A stretch of DNA of 52,266 nucleotides from the NCBI GenBank assembly GCA_016295245.1, contig JAEDLO010000003.1:1-52266 (forward strand), read 5' to 3'. The notes beneath the pieces were generated by a model. The model had not been told where the DNA came from. It ran no database searches and saw only the letters and a list, made by a program, of their open reading frames with translations. This document shows positions 32,222 to 41,000 of the stretch, piece by piece. The translations under genes and the position numbers were made by a program. This stretch comes from Bacteroidales bacterium (GTDB lineage Bacteria; Bacteroidota; Bacteroidia; Bacteroidales; UBA932). Every line of letters begins with the position of its first letter. The stretch's first letter is position 1.

Positions 32222-33640
32222 ATGATACACAAAAACTATCTTGCAGTAGACCTTGGAGCCACCTCCGGAAGGACGATTATCGCCACTTTCGACGGCAAGA
32301 AGGTTGAAATGAACGAACTCACCCGTTTCAAGAATCCGATGATTCCGCTTGGAGGACATCTGTTCTGGGACCTCCCCGCCCTCTACAATGAGATTGTCAA
32401 CGCCCTGCGCCTGAGTGTGGAGAAAGGCATCAAAATCGAGTCCATCGGCATCGACACCTGGGGTTGCGACTTCGCCTTCTTCGGCAAAGACGGACAACTC
32501 CTGAGCAACCCGTACTGCTATCGCGACCCTCACACCGAGGGAGCTATAGACCGCTATATGGAGTTCCACGACAAGAGGACTGTCTATGACAAGACCGGTA
32601 TTCAGTTTATGGAATTCAACTCCATCTTCCAGCTCGACACCCTGCGGCACAACCACTGCACCGCCCTTGAGAACGCGGACAAGATTCTCTTCATTCCGGA
32701 TGCCCTCATCTATATGCTCACCGGCAAGGCCATCTGCGAATACACCGTAGCCTCAACCTCACAGCTGCTCAATCCTAACACCGGAGACCTCGACGCCGAC
32801 CTGCTCAGAAGCATCGGTCTGCGCCGCGACCAGTTCGGCCCTATGACCCAGCCGGGCACAGTAATCGGCAGCCTTTCTCCTCAGGTTCAAGAGGTTACCG
32901 GTATGGGACCGGAAGTAAAGGTGATTGCCATCGCCGCCCACGACACCGCTTCGGCAGTAGCTGCAGTGCCTGCCAAGGACGATCAGTACGCTTACCTGAG
33001 CTGCGGCACCTGGTCATTGATGGGCATCGAGTCCAAAACCCCTATCATCAACGACGAAAGCTACCGCCAGAACTTCACCAACGAAGGCGGCATCGAGGGC
33101 ACAACCCGTTTCCTCAAGAACATCTGCGGACTGTGGATTTTCGAGCAGTGCCGCAACGAATTCAAGGACGTACCGGCTGAAATCGGCCCGCTAACCGCAC
33201 TGTGCCAGACCACAAAGTTCGCATCGATCATCAACCCTGACGATCCTTCTTTCGTCCATCCGGCATCGATGTGCAAGGCCATCGACGAGTACTGCGAGCG
33301 CACGGGGCAGATTGCCCCACGCACCCCTGCCGAGTACATCAGATGTATCTACAGGAGCCTCGCCCACCGTTACACCACCATCATCGACATTCTCCAGGGC
33401 CTCTCGCCTACCCCGATCAAGTGCCTCCACGTAATTGGCGGCGGTTCAAAGAACCCTCACCTGATGCAGTTCACAGCCGACGCGCTTCAGATGCCTGTCA
33501 TCTGCGGTCCGACTGAAGGCACCGCCCTCGGAAACGTCCTGATGCAGATCAAGAGCCAGGGTCTGGTCAAGAACCTCGTGGATATGAGGAAGATTGTCGC
33601 AGAATCCGTAGAGCTCAAACAGTACAACCCTTCAGTATAA
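32222..33640 (+). CDS. rhaB: L-rhamnulokinase
   Basis: FGGY-family kinase that phosphorylates L-rhamnulose to L-rhamnulose 1-phosphate. The N-terminal phosphate loop is LAVDLGATSGRTIIATFDG (about residues 6-24). IDTWGCDFAFF (about 78-88), LPYCYRD-like LLSNPYCYRDPHTEG, AAHDTASAVAAVPA (about 240), CGTWSLMG and the C-terminal HVIGGGSKNPHLMQ (ATP site) are family motifs. The length of 472 aa is normal. First gene of rhaB-rhaA-rhaT; no rhaD aldolase gene and no rhaR/rhaS-like AraC regulator lies in the window. Confidence 0.95.
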   Translation: MIHKNYLAVDLGATSGRTIIATFDGKKVEMNELTRFKNPMIPLGGHLFWDLPALYNEIVNALRLSVEKGIKIESIGIDTWGCDFAFFGKDGQLLSNPYCYRDPHTEGAIDRYMEFHDKRTVYDKTGIQFMEFNSIFQLDTLRHNHCTALENADKILFIPDALIYMLTGKAICEYTVASTSQLLNPNTGDLDADLLRSIGLRRDQFGPMTQPGTVIGSLSPQVQEVTGMGPEVKVIAIAAHDTASAVAAVPAKDDQYAYLSCGTWSLMGIESKTPIINDESYRQNFTNEGGIEGTTRFLKNICGLWIFEQCRNEFKDVPAEIGPLTALCQTTKFASIINPDDPSFVHPASMCKAIDEYCERTGQIAPRTPAEYIRCIYRSLAHRYTTIIDILQGLSPTPIKCLHVIGGGSKNPHLMQFTADALQMPVICGPTEGTALGNVLMQIKSQGLVKNLVDMRKIVAESVELKQYNPSV

Positions 33641-33667
33641 TCACAAATCTAACAACCAGATAAAACA

Positions 33668-34918
33668 ATGAAAGAAACAGTAAACAAAGCTTACGCCATC
33701 GCCAAGGAAAGATATGCAGCGATTGGCGTCGACACCGAAAAGGTGCTTGAACAACTCCAGAATTTCCACCTCTCAATGCACTGCTGGCAGGCAGATGACG
33801 TAAAGGGCTTCGAAGTACAGGCCGGCGCCCTCTCCGGCGGCATCCAGTCAACCGGCAACTATCCGGGCGCAGCACGCAACATCGACGAGCTCCGCGCTGA
33901 CATCCTCAAGGCCAAGAGCCTCATCCCGGGAACCCACCGCCTCAACCTCCACGAGATTTACGGCGACTTCAAGGGCAAGGTAGTTGACCGCGACGAGGTG
34001 ACCGTAGATTACTTCCAGAGCTGGATCGACTGGGCAAAAGAGAACAACACCAAGCTCGACTTCAACTCTTCTTCATTCTCACACCCTAAGAGCGGCAGTC
34101 TCACGCTCTCAAATCCTGACGAGAGCATCCGCAAGTTCTGGGTAGAGCACACGAAGCGTTGCCGCGACATAGCTGACGCAATGGGTAAGGCACAGGACGA
34201 CCCTTGTATTATGAACGTATGGGTTCACGACGGCTGCAAGGACGTATCTGTCAATCATATGCTCTATCGTGAAACCCTCAAGAAGTCTCTCGACGAGATT
34301 TTCGCAGAGGACAAGAAGAATATGAAGGACTGTATCGAGGGTAAGGTATTCGGTATCGGTCTTGAGAGCTTCACCGTAGGTTCACACGACTTCTACACCG
34401 CATACGCTGCAAAGAACAACAAGATTTTGACCATCGACACCGGCCACTACCATCCTACCGAGGTCCCTGCCGACAAGGTATCTGGCGTTCTCGCTTTCGT
34501 TCCAGAGCTTATGCTCCACGTTTCACGCCCTATCCGTTGGGACTCTGACCACGTCACCATTATGGATGACATGACCCAGGAGCTCTTCTCGGAGATTGTC
34601 CGCGCAAATGCTCTTGACCGCGTACACTACGGTCTCGACTACTTCGATGGTTCAATCAATCGTATCGGCGCATACGTAATCGGTTCACGCGCAGCCCAGA
34701 AGTGTATGTGCAAGGCTCTCCTCGAACCAAAGGAGACCATCAGCAAGTACGAGCTCGAAGGCCGCACATTCGAGACTCTCGCCCTTGTTGAGGAGTGTAA
34801 GGCTCTTCCTTGGAACGCCGTTTACGACGAGTTCTGCGTACGCAACGACGTGCCTGTAGGAGAGGCTTATATGGCAGACATTCTCAAGTACGAGAAGGAA
34901 GTGACCTCTAAGAGATAA
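33668..34918 (+). CDS. rhaA: L-rhamnose isomerase
   Basis: Converts L-rhamnose to L-rhamnulose with Mn/Zn in a TIM barrel. Family motifs are FHLSMHCWQADDVKGFEV, SGGIQSTGNYPGAARNIDEL, HRLNLHEIYGDF, FNSSSFSHPKSGSLTLSNPD, VWVHDGCKD and TIDTGHYHPTE with the metal-binding Asp/His. The length of 416 aa is normal. It sits 27 nt after rhaB and 4 nt before rhaT. Codon choices look enriched for CTC, GAG and AAG, consistent with good expression. Confidence 0.97.
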   Translation: MKETVNKAYAIAKERYAAIGVDTEKVLEQLQNFHLSMHCWQADDVKGFEVQAGALSGGIQSTGNYPGAARNIDELRADILKAKSLIPGTHRLNLHEIYGDFKGKVVDRDEVTVDYFQSWIDWAKENNTKLDFNSSSFSHPKSGSLTLSNPDESIRKFWVEHTKRCRDIADAMGKAQDDPCIMNVWVHDGCKDVSVNHMLYRETLKKSLDEIFAEDKKNMKDCIEGKVFGIGLESFTVGSHDFYTAYAAKNNKILTIDTGHYHPTEVPADKVSGVLAFVPELMLHVSRPIRWDSDHVTIMDDMTQELFSEIVRANALDRVHYGLDYFDGSINRIGAYVIGSRAAQKCMCKALLEPKETISKYELEGRTFETLALVEECKALPWNAVYDEFCVRNDVPVGEAYMADILKYEKEVTSKR

Positions 34919-34922
34919 TTAG

Positions 34923-35945
34923 ATGGGAGCCATACTTTTAGGACTTCTGATCATAGCAGTTGGAGCATTTTGCCAGTCCAGCTGCTATGTTCCTATCAAC
35001 AAGATCAAGAAGTGGAGCTGGGAGAGCTACTGGCTCATCCAGGGCATTTTCGCCTGGCTGGTCTTCCCTTTCCTCGGTGCGCTTCTCGCCATTCCTGAGG
35101 GACATAGCCTGAGCGATCTTTTCGCCCTTATGGCTGCCGATCCTAAGGCAAGCTGGCTAACCATCCTCTTCGGCGCGCTCTGGGGTGTCGGAGGCTTGAC
35201 CTTCGGTCTGGCAATGCGCTACCTTGGCGTAGCCCTCGGCCAAAGCATCGGCCTTGGTTTATGCTCGGGTCTTGGAGCCATCCTGGGTCCTGTCCTTACC
35301 GGCAATGCGGCCAGCCTCACTATGGCTGTCATCATCGGTGTGATTGTAACCATCATAGGTATTGCAATCATCGGCATAGCCGGTGCAATGAAGGCAAAAT
35401 CTCTTCCTGAAGAAGAAAGGAAGAAGGCAGTCAAGGACTTCAACTTCGGCAAGGGTATCGTAATCGCAGTTATCTGCGGCCTGATGAGCGCATGCTTCAA
35501 TATCGGTCTGAGCTTCGGCGAAAACCTCTGCTTCGCAGATACAGCTCCGCTCTTCAAGACCCTTCCTGCAACCTTGCTTGTCACCTTCGGCGGTTTCCTC
35601 ACCAATGCCGTATACTGCCTCTATCAGAACAACAAGAACAAGACCTTCAGCGATTACAAGCAGGGCAGCCTCTGGCTCAATAACGCCATCTTCTGCGCCC
35701 TCGCAGGTTTGCTCTGGTACAGCCAGTTCTTCGGCCTCAGCCTCGGAAAGGGCTTCCTGGAGGCTTCACCTGTCCTTCTGACCTTCAGCTGGTGCATCCT
35801 TATGAGTCTGAATGTCATATTCTCAAATGTTTGGGGCATCATACTCAAGGAGTGGAAGGGCTGCTCGAATAAGACAGTCGCAGTGCTTCTCGGCGGTCTT
35901 GCAGTGCTGATTTTCAGCATCTTCCTCCCTTACCTGATCGGCTAA
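34923..35945 (+). CDS. rhaT: L-rhamnose/proton symporter RhaT
   Basis: Ten-helix inner-membrane transporter of the drug/metabolite superfamily that imports L-rhamnose with H+. Hydrophobic spans begin at ILLGLLIIAVGAFCQSSCYV (about residues 4-23) and recur to the end (VLLGGLAVLIFSIFLPYLIG). PINKIKKWSWESYWLIQGIF and ALWGVGGLTFGLAMRYLGVA are family signatures. The length of 340 aa is normal. It is followed by a strong terminator, so the operon appears to end here. Confidence 0.94.
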   Translation: MGAILLGLLIIAVGAFCQSSCYVPINKIKKWSWESYWLIQGIFAWLVFPFLGALLAIPEGHSLSDLFALMAADPKASWLTILFGALWGVGGLTFGLAMRYLGVALGQSIGLGLCSGLGAILGPVLTGNAASLTMAVIIGVIVTIIGIAIIGIAGAMKAKSLPEEERKKAVKDFNFGKGIVIAVICGLMSACFNIGLSFGENLCFADTAPLFKTLPATLLVTFGGFLTNAVYCLYQNNKNKTFSDYKQGSLWLNNAIFCALAGLLWYSQFFGLSLGKGFLEASPVLLTFSWCILMSLNVIFSNVWGIILKEWKGCSNKTVAVLLGGLAVLIFSIFLPYLIG

Positions 35946-35963
35946 GACTACTTGAATATCAAG

Positions 35964-36010
35964 AAAGAGGATGGCTGATAAGTCTAAGACTTGGAAGTCA
36001 TCCTCTTTTT
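35964..36010. terminator. Terminator after rhaT
   Basis: Arms AAAGAGGATGG (35964-35974) and CATCCTCTTT (within 35999-36008) with an inner AAGTC/GACTT stem and a terminal TTTTT make a strong plus-strand terminator. The minus-strand side is also T-rich, so it may serve the convergent gene ending at 36036. Bases 36011-36035 hold nothing else. Confidence 0.8.
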
Positions 36011-36035
36011 ATATTATATTGCCTCCAGGGTCGGA

Positions 36036-38123
36036 TCAAGGCAGTGGCTTGAGGCCTTCCCAGCGAACATTCCAGCTTCCGTCTTTAGGGAAGCCCGGAT
36101 TCTTTTCGGTACAGCCGTCCCAGCCTGCGCACATAAGTGCCACTGCGGTAAGCAAGCCGCCGTTGCCCGGCAGGTAGCATCTCAGACGCGCATCCTGATA
36201 ATTGTGGCCGTTAGGCAGGTAGGTATTGGTCCGCTGGTCCATAAGCAGTGCATTGATGGCCTTCTGCGGCTCGCCCAGTCTGACGGCATTCATACAAGTG
36301 GTCGGGAAGTCCCATCCCCAGGTCTTGTTCCAGTTCCAGTTGTCATATACCCAGTCAAAGGTATTCTTCATCAGGGCAGGATCCACCTGAGGGGTTTGAG
36401 GAAGCACGCCGACAGCTGCAAGGACTGCCATATGGTCGGAATACATCGCGAGGGTGGAATAGGTGTCAGGTTCTGACTCTGCTGCGAGATACAAGCCGTC
36501 CTTTGAAGCAAGCTTCGAGAGCTTTGAGATGATTTCATCCCATTCGCTCACCCTCTCCAGCCCCATTCTCTCACGCCAAAGCTGGGCAGTTGACAGGCCG
36601 AAATGCCAATACGAGAGCTCATACGGAGGATTGACGGTCTTGTCTGCCTTGAGGGTCTCCTGGGCGGCGATACAGCCTTTGAGCAGATACCTGTCGTTCT
36701 CGCTGTCATAGCTGACATAATCAGCCATAAATTCGGCAGTGCTCTGTATGAGAGGGAAATATCTGTCTATCACAGCCTGATCTCCCTTTGCACGGTAAAG
36801 AAGTTCAGCGAGATAGATGATGTGAGGTTGCTGCCAAATGAGGAAAGAACCTACGTTCGAAGGAGCCTCCCCACCCCAAGGGTCGGTCATCTTCATCCAC
36901 CTCACTCCCTTGAAGCCCTGTCGCCGAGCGATTTCGCGGGCCACAGGCTCCACGCTCTCGTACCAAGGAAGGGTACGCTCGAGCAGGTCCTCGTGTCCCC
37001 AGAGAGCGAAATGGGATTGGTGCCACCAGATCATCTCCATATGAGGGCGTCCGAACCACGAATTGTAGGTCAGACCGGTTTCCTGAGGAGGATTGCTGCT
37101 GCAGCAGTTGACTGCAAGCAGGTACTGGCTGAGCACTACCCTTCTCTCGAGCTCCGCAGCCCTCGGATCGGTACAGTCACTGAAATCCACTACGCCTCCC
37201 TCATTCCAGAACTTGTTCCAATAGGTCTTGGAAGCCTGGCGGGAAGCTTCTGCGTCCTCAAATTCAGCCTCAGGAGACTCTGCGCAGAACTCCGCACAGA
37301 ACGACCACGCGTCACCTTCCGGCACAAGACGGAGCGCATTCCTTCCAATCTGGCTCAGGACCGCTCCCTGATAGCTCAGTTTCACATAATACGTGGTCTG
37401 GTCAAGGCTGTGACTCAGAACGGCCACCCCATCGGCATCGCTCAGGACAGCGACCTGGTGAAGTTCATCCCTGGTCCAGTCCATTGCGTCATCGGCGTGG
37501 GCGCCCGTAGGATAAGGGAAGCGCAGGACAACAGGAGTCCTTGCAGGGTTTCCGATGCTGAAGGCCACCATATCCTTGTCCGGATCGCAGGAACTCAGCA
37601 CCTTCACGGCACTGCCTTCATATTCGAAACTGCTACGCAAGACACCGTCATACATATCAAGAGTCTGGTCGATGCGTTCAATGCCTGAAGCCTCAAGGCC
37701 TTCAAAGCCGATGATGCCCAGATGGAGCCTGTGCGGATTGACGCGGAAATAATCTGATGCGCCCTTGCCGCGAGGGTCCTTGAGCTGGCAGGCATAAACT
37801 TCTTCGTGGCCGTGGCCGAAATCGAAGGACTTCAGATACTCTTCCCGACGATAATTCTCAGTGTTTGGGAAAGAGTGCCAGCCCCAATCGGACATCGTTC
37901 CGAGAGGGACACCCTTCGAATAGAGTTCGGGGAAGGTCTGAAGACCGGTAACATCCGCAGTGAAGGCGAAGCAGCCGTTTCCGACAGTCAGGCTCGCCAT
38001 TGTGTCTATCTGATTCAGGTGCGGATTGTTGCGGGCGACAAGCGCAGGCCTGTCAATCACTGAATTCCCGCTGCAGCCCACAAAGAGGGACGCAGCGGCT
38101 AAGAAAATGGCTATACGTTTCAT
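36036..38123 (-). CDS. Six-hairpin glycosidase-like lipoprotein (GH65/GH95-related fold)
   Basis: A 695-residue protein with a lipobox (MKRIAIFLAAASLFVGC, cysteine at 17), so probably surface or periplasmic. An N-terminal beta-sandwich region (to about residue 290) starts DRPALVARNNPHLNQIDTMA. An (alpha/alpha)6-type barrel follows, rich in W and aromatic motifs: YNSWFGRPHMEMIWWHQSHF, LPWYESVEPVAREIARRQGF, WQQPHIIYLAELLY and WNWNKTWGWDFPTTCMN. This layout fits GH65/GH95-like clan GH-L folds, but I cannot name the family or the acid/base residue with certainty. It lies 2 nt downstream of nrdG and convergent with rhaT. Confidence 0.68.
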   Translation of the reverse strand: MKRIAIFLAAASLFVGCSGNSVIDRPALVARNNPHLNQIDTMASLTVGNGCFAFTADVTGLQTFPELYSKGVPLGTMSDWGWHSFPNTENYRREEYLKSFDFGHGHEEVYACQLKDPRGKGASDYFRVNPHRLHLGIIGFEGLEASGIERIDQTLDMYDGVLRSSFEYEGSAVKVLSSCDPDKDMVAFSIGNPARTPVVLRFPYPTGAHADDAMDWTRDELHQVAVLSDADGVAVLSHSLDQTTYYVKLSYQGAVLSQIGRNALRLVPEGDAWSFCAEFCAESPEAEFEDAEASRQASKTYWNKFWNEGGVVDFSDCTDPRAAELERRVVLSQYLLAVNCCSSNPPQETGLTYNSWFGRPHMEMIWWHQSHFALWGHEDLLERTLPWYESVEPVAREIARRQGFKGVRWMKMTDPWGGEAPSNVGSFLIWQQPHIIYLAELLYRAKGDQAVIDRYFPLIQSTAEFMADYVSYDSENDRYLLKGCIAAQETLKADKTVNPPYELSYWHFGLSTAQLWRERMGLERVSEWDEIISKLSKLASKDGLYLAAESEPDTYSTLAMYSDHMAVLAAVGVLPQTPQVDPALMKNTFDWVYDNWNWNKTWGWDFPTTCMNAVRLGEPQKAINALLMDQRTNTYLPNGHNYQDARLRCYLPGNGGLLTAVALMCAGWDGCTEKNPGFPKDGSWNVRWEGLKPLP

Positions 38124-38125
38124 TA

Positions 38126-38599
38126 TCAGTTGTGTTGGTTTTCCAATCCTTTACGCCAGAAGCGATATGTTATATCTTCCCGGTGGTAATAAAGCCGTTG
38201 GTTTGTAGTCTTCTCGTTGAGCGGACCGAGAGCCTCGATGAAAGGGCCTACCTTTACGTAATCGAAAAGCTCGTAGATTTCATCCTCCACGGCTTTACGG
38301 CCTGAATATAGCGCCGTCTCTACCTTGGGGAACTTTTCCCTGATATGGCGGGCTAGGGAGCAGAGGGCCTCCCTGTCATTTCCTTCGCCCAGGAAAAGGA
38401 AACAGTTCACTCCGAAATTGTCTTCAATCATTTTGTCGATATCGGCGCTGGTCAGCTCTTTTCCTATGTTTGTTTTCAGGAAAGGAGAATGACAGCCGGG
38501 ACAAGAACCCTGGCAGTTCGATATTTCGACTGCCAGGGCAACTTTGTCCGGTATTTCCTCTAAGACTACGTCTGTCAGTTCAGGAACGTACTTAATCAT
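38126..38599 (-). CDS. nrdG: Anaerobic ribonucleotide reductase activating protein
   Basis: Radical SAM activase that generates the glycyl radical on NrdD. I chose ATG 38599 (MIKYVPELTDVVLEEIPDKV); a 17-residue extension to 38650 would lie within nrdD. The cluster motif NCQGSCPGCHSPFL gives CxxxCxxC at about residues 30-37. TSADIDKMIED and FLGEGNDREAL follow the family. At 157 aa it is normal. The start overlaps the nrdD stop by 8 nt. Confidence 0.93.
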   Translation of the reverse strand: MIKYVPELTDVVLEEIPDKVALAVEISNCQGSCPGCHSPFLKTNIGKELTSADIDKMIEDNFGVNCFLFLGEGNDREALCSLARHIREKFPKVETALYSGRKAVEDEIYELFDYVKVGPFIEALGPLNEKTTNQRLYYHREDITYRFWRKGLENQHN

Positions 38600-40787
38600 T
38601 CTTCGGTGTGTAGAATCGTTTGTCGGCCTCAATCTGTCTTGGCTCCGCAAATGATGACACCCTCTTGAGGTAGCCGATGACGCGGGTCAGATAGTCAAGG
38701 TTGCTGCTGCCGCACTTAGGGCACTGGGTAAGGGTATCCTTGCTGATATGTCCGCACTCGTTGCATACGGTGTTGCGGCAGTTGAAGGTGAAGTAGTTGG
38801 TGCCGTAGTGGGCGGCTGTATTCAGGAGTTCCCTGTACTGGTCCTTGCTGAGGTGCTCGGCAATGTTCATATGGAGGGCGGAACCTCCGTCGAGGTACTT
38901 CACGAAATCCTCTCCGTGGAGCTTGAACTTGTCGATCATGCTCAGGGACGTATCCTCAGGATTGTAGAAGTAAGAGCTGTAGAGGTTGTGCTTGTCCGAT
39001 ACGAAATAGCCGTCCTTCTTGTCCCACTTGTAGTTCTTGGCGGCAAGATTCTCTGCAGGAACGAACTCGGTGTTGAACATTGCGTCCGAAGTACGGTCCT
39101 TGCGATTGGAGATGTTGATGGTCTCAAGCACCATATTGACAAACTCTCCGTAAGCAGGGTTAGGCGAAATCTGGAGTCCGAGGAATTCGGCTGCCTCGGT
39201 CAGACCGTTCACGCCGACGGTCAGGTACTGCTTCTTCATATCGATGAAGCCGGCCTTGTAAACATCGAGCATATCGGCCTTGAGGAAGTCCTTGATAATC
39301 TCGTTGAAGGCATTCTGGTACTTGTGGACGCGCTCGGTCATCTCGCGTATGTCCTTCGCGATGTAGTTGTTGTAGAGGTCCTCCTTGTCGTAGAAGTTGG
39401 ACATCGGGTTGAGAGGCTTGCCGGCCTCAAGGTTCACTCCGCGCCTCTCGAAGAAATAGCGGCGCACAGAGTCCTGGATGAGGCGGTTGAGATTGATGGT
39501 CATCACTGACTTCGAGCCTGTTGCAACCGATGCGGTACCCATAGAGTACTGGTGGGTGGTGTGGTTGTGGCTGGAGTCCTCGAGATCGGTGATGCTGTTG
39601 CGCAGGCGGCAGCAGCTTGCAAGGGAGTCGGCGCTGTCGGAGATGTAGCAGAAGAAACTGTGTCCCTTTGCCCACATCTCAGCGGTGAAGTCTGCATAAT
39701 CCTTGTCAAGGTAGTCGTCACCGCCGTCGGTCAGAAGGGCCATGGTCTCCACAGGGAAGGTCAGGATGTAGCGGCTGCGCTCCTCGTTGAACCAGTTCAT
39801 AAAGTGCTTCTGGAGCCAGTCGAGCGTCTCCCACTTCGGCGCCGTTCCGTCAGGGAAGCGGAACTCGCCGAACACGCCCTCAAAGTAGTTCTTGTCGAAG
39901 TAGCCGATGTTCCAGAACACGGTCTGGTAACCCCTGTTGCCCGCAGGCATATTCATAGAGTGGACAACCTGCTGGAAGTAATTGTCGATGACCTTGACCA
40001 GAGTGCGCTTCTTGACATTGTTCTCCACAACGTCATCGAGGTGTTCGAGGTAGTCATCGCCGTAGTCCTTGCGGATAAAGTAATCCAGATACATAAGGAA
40101 CTCCGGAGTCGCTACCGCGCCCATGAACTGGGACGAAACCGAATAGACAAGGTTGATGAACTCTCCGCAGAAGGACTTGAGGTCGGTCGGGGCGATGGAC
40201 ACGCCGCCCAACTCCTTCAGTCCGCTGATCAGGAAAGGATACATCGTGATGGCCACACAATAAGGGAAACCCGGAGTACCGCTTTCGTCGTGCTTGTAAA
40301 GGATGTGCGTATTGAGGTCCTCAAGATACTGGTCGGCAAGCGCGCGGCCGTAGAGCATCTTGATCTTGTCACACATAATGTAGCGGTTCTGCTTGATGTT
40401 GTTCTCCTTGTAGAGCTCGTTGCCGAGGGTTACGATGTTCTTGCGCGTGACGTTGGCGTTGGCGTCGAACTTCGAACCGGTTGCGGCGTTGGATGCGGCG
40501 ATGTAATCCTTGATGAAATCGCGTTTCTTGCGCAGGTCAAGGTCAGCGTCGAACTTCTCGATATAGGCAAGAGCAACCTTCTTGTTGATGGACATAAGCG
40601 ACTCCTCCACCTGGCGGCGGATCTCGGCGCTTGTAATGCCTTCATAGATATAAAGGTTGTTGATGATTGAGACAACTATCGCGTCTTCGCAATACTGTCC
40701 TGCAGATTTGTAGGCCTCGTGGATACCGCGGGCCAGTTTCGCCTTGTCGTACTCCTCGACAGAACCGTTGGTTTTACGTACATCCAT
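38592..40787 (-). CDS. nrdD: Anaerobic ribonucleoside-triphosphate reductase, class III
   Basis: Oxygen-sensitive glycyl-radical enzyme that reduces ribonucleoside triphosphates for DNA synthesis without oxygen. An N-terminal ATP-cone (VRKTNGSVEEYDKAKLARGI, residues about 3-90) gives allosteric control. The catalytic barrel includes CCRLRNSITDLEDSSHNHTT and NMPAGNRGYQTVFWNIGYF. Near the C-terminus are the zinc-finger cysteines CNECGHISKDTLTQCPKCG and the glycyl-radical loop TRVIGYLKRVSSF with the radical Gly at about 705. The length is 731 aa. Operon with nrdG; no other ribonucleotide reductase is in the window. Confidence 0.97.
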   Translation of the reverse strand: MDVRKTNGSVEEYDKAKLARGIHEAYKSAGQYCEDAIVVSIINNLYIYEGITSAEIRRQVEESLMSINKKVALAYIEKFDADLDLRKKRDFIKDYIAASNAATGSKFDANANVTRKNIVTLGNELYKENNIKQNRYIMCDKIKMLYGRALADQYLEDLNTHILYKHDESGTPGFPYCVAITMYPFLISGLKELGGVSIAPTDLKSFCGEFINLVYSVSSQFMGAVATPEFLMYLDYFIRKDYGDDYLEHLDDVVENNVKKRTLVKVIDNYFQQVVHSMNMPAGNRGYQTVFWNIGYFDKNYFEGVFGEFRFPDGTAPKWETLDWLQKHFMNWFNEERSRYILTFPVETMALLTDGGDDYLDKDYADFTAEMWAKGHSFFCYISDSADSLASCCRLRNSITDLEDSSHNHTTHQYSMGTASVATGSKSVMTINLNRLIQDSVRRYFFERRGVNLEAGKPLNPMSNFYDKEDLYNNYIAKDIREMTERVHKYQNAFNEIIKDFLKADMLDVYKAGFIDMKKQYLTVGVNGLTEAAEFLGLQISPNPAYGEFVNMVLETINISNRKDRTSDAMFNTEFVPAENLAAKNYKWDKKDGYFVSDKHNLYSSYFYNPEDTSLSMIDKFKLHGEDFVKYLDGGSALHMNIAEHLSKDQYRELLNTAAHYGTNYFTFNCRNTVCNECGHISKDTLTQCPKCGSSNLDYLTRVIGYLKRVSSFAEPRQIEADKRFYTPKND

Positions 40788-40860
40788 TATCGTGTGTGTA
40801 TTTGGTTTTGAATTAAAAATTAGTGTCTGATACAGAAAAGTGAATTTTTCTCCGCGAACG

Positions 40861-40971
40861 CAAAATTAGCGGATATATCAGGTCAAAACGGAAAGCCCGT
40901 CCATAGTTATCAACATAGTTATTCACAGCGAAAAAAATTAGCGGCAAATACCGGGTTTTATCCTATATTTG
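40861..40971. promoter_or_regulatory. Divergent promoter region of nrdD and the DUF853 gene
   Basis: A -7 octamer TAATTTTG on the minus strand (40868-40861) would start nrdD with a leader of about 65 nt. TATATTTG on the plus strand (40964-40971) would start the DUF853 gene, with a leader of about 25 nt. Between them lie a pair of 11-bp direct repeats AAAATTAGCGG (40862-40872 and 40934-40944) and a tandem DnaA-like pair. This 213-bp gap (40788-41000) is the most site-rich intergenic stretch of the window. I see no clear NrdR box. Confidence 0.5.
40902..40927 (+). repeat. Tandem DnaA-box-like repeat
   Basis: CATAGTTAT occurs at 40902-40910 and again at 40914-40922, a 12-bp period. Within it TTATCAACA (40907-40915) and TTATTCACA (40919-40927) resemble the DnaA box TTWTNCACA; the second fits fully and the first has one mismatch. 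DnaA sites are known at some ribonucleotide-reductase promoters in other bacteria; a role here is inference. Confidence 0.45.
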
Positions 40972-41000
40972 TAAGTTAAACACAAAAAAAACAAATCCCA

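Noticed and set aside
36603..37688. Plus-strand open frame of 361 codons
   Set aside because: Antisense to the six-hairpin lipoprotein gene, which has a lipobox and coherent motifs.
39552..40670. Plus-strand open frame of 372 codons
   Set aside because: Antisense to nrdD; its Val/Leu/Glu-rich composition is typical of an antisense shadow.
40902..40927. A chromosomal replication origin
   Set aside because: Only two DnaA-like boxes, no long AT-rich unwinding region and no dnaA, dnaN or parAB neighbour.
40788..41000. NrdR operator upstream of nrdD
   Set aside because: I looked for an ACACWATATATWGTGT-like pair and saw only a partial half-site; not enough to call.
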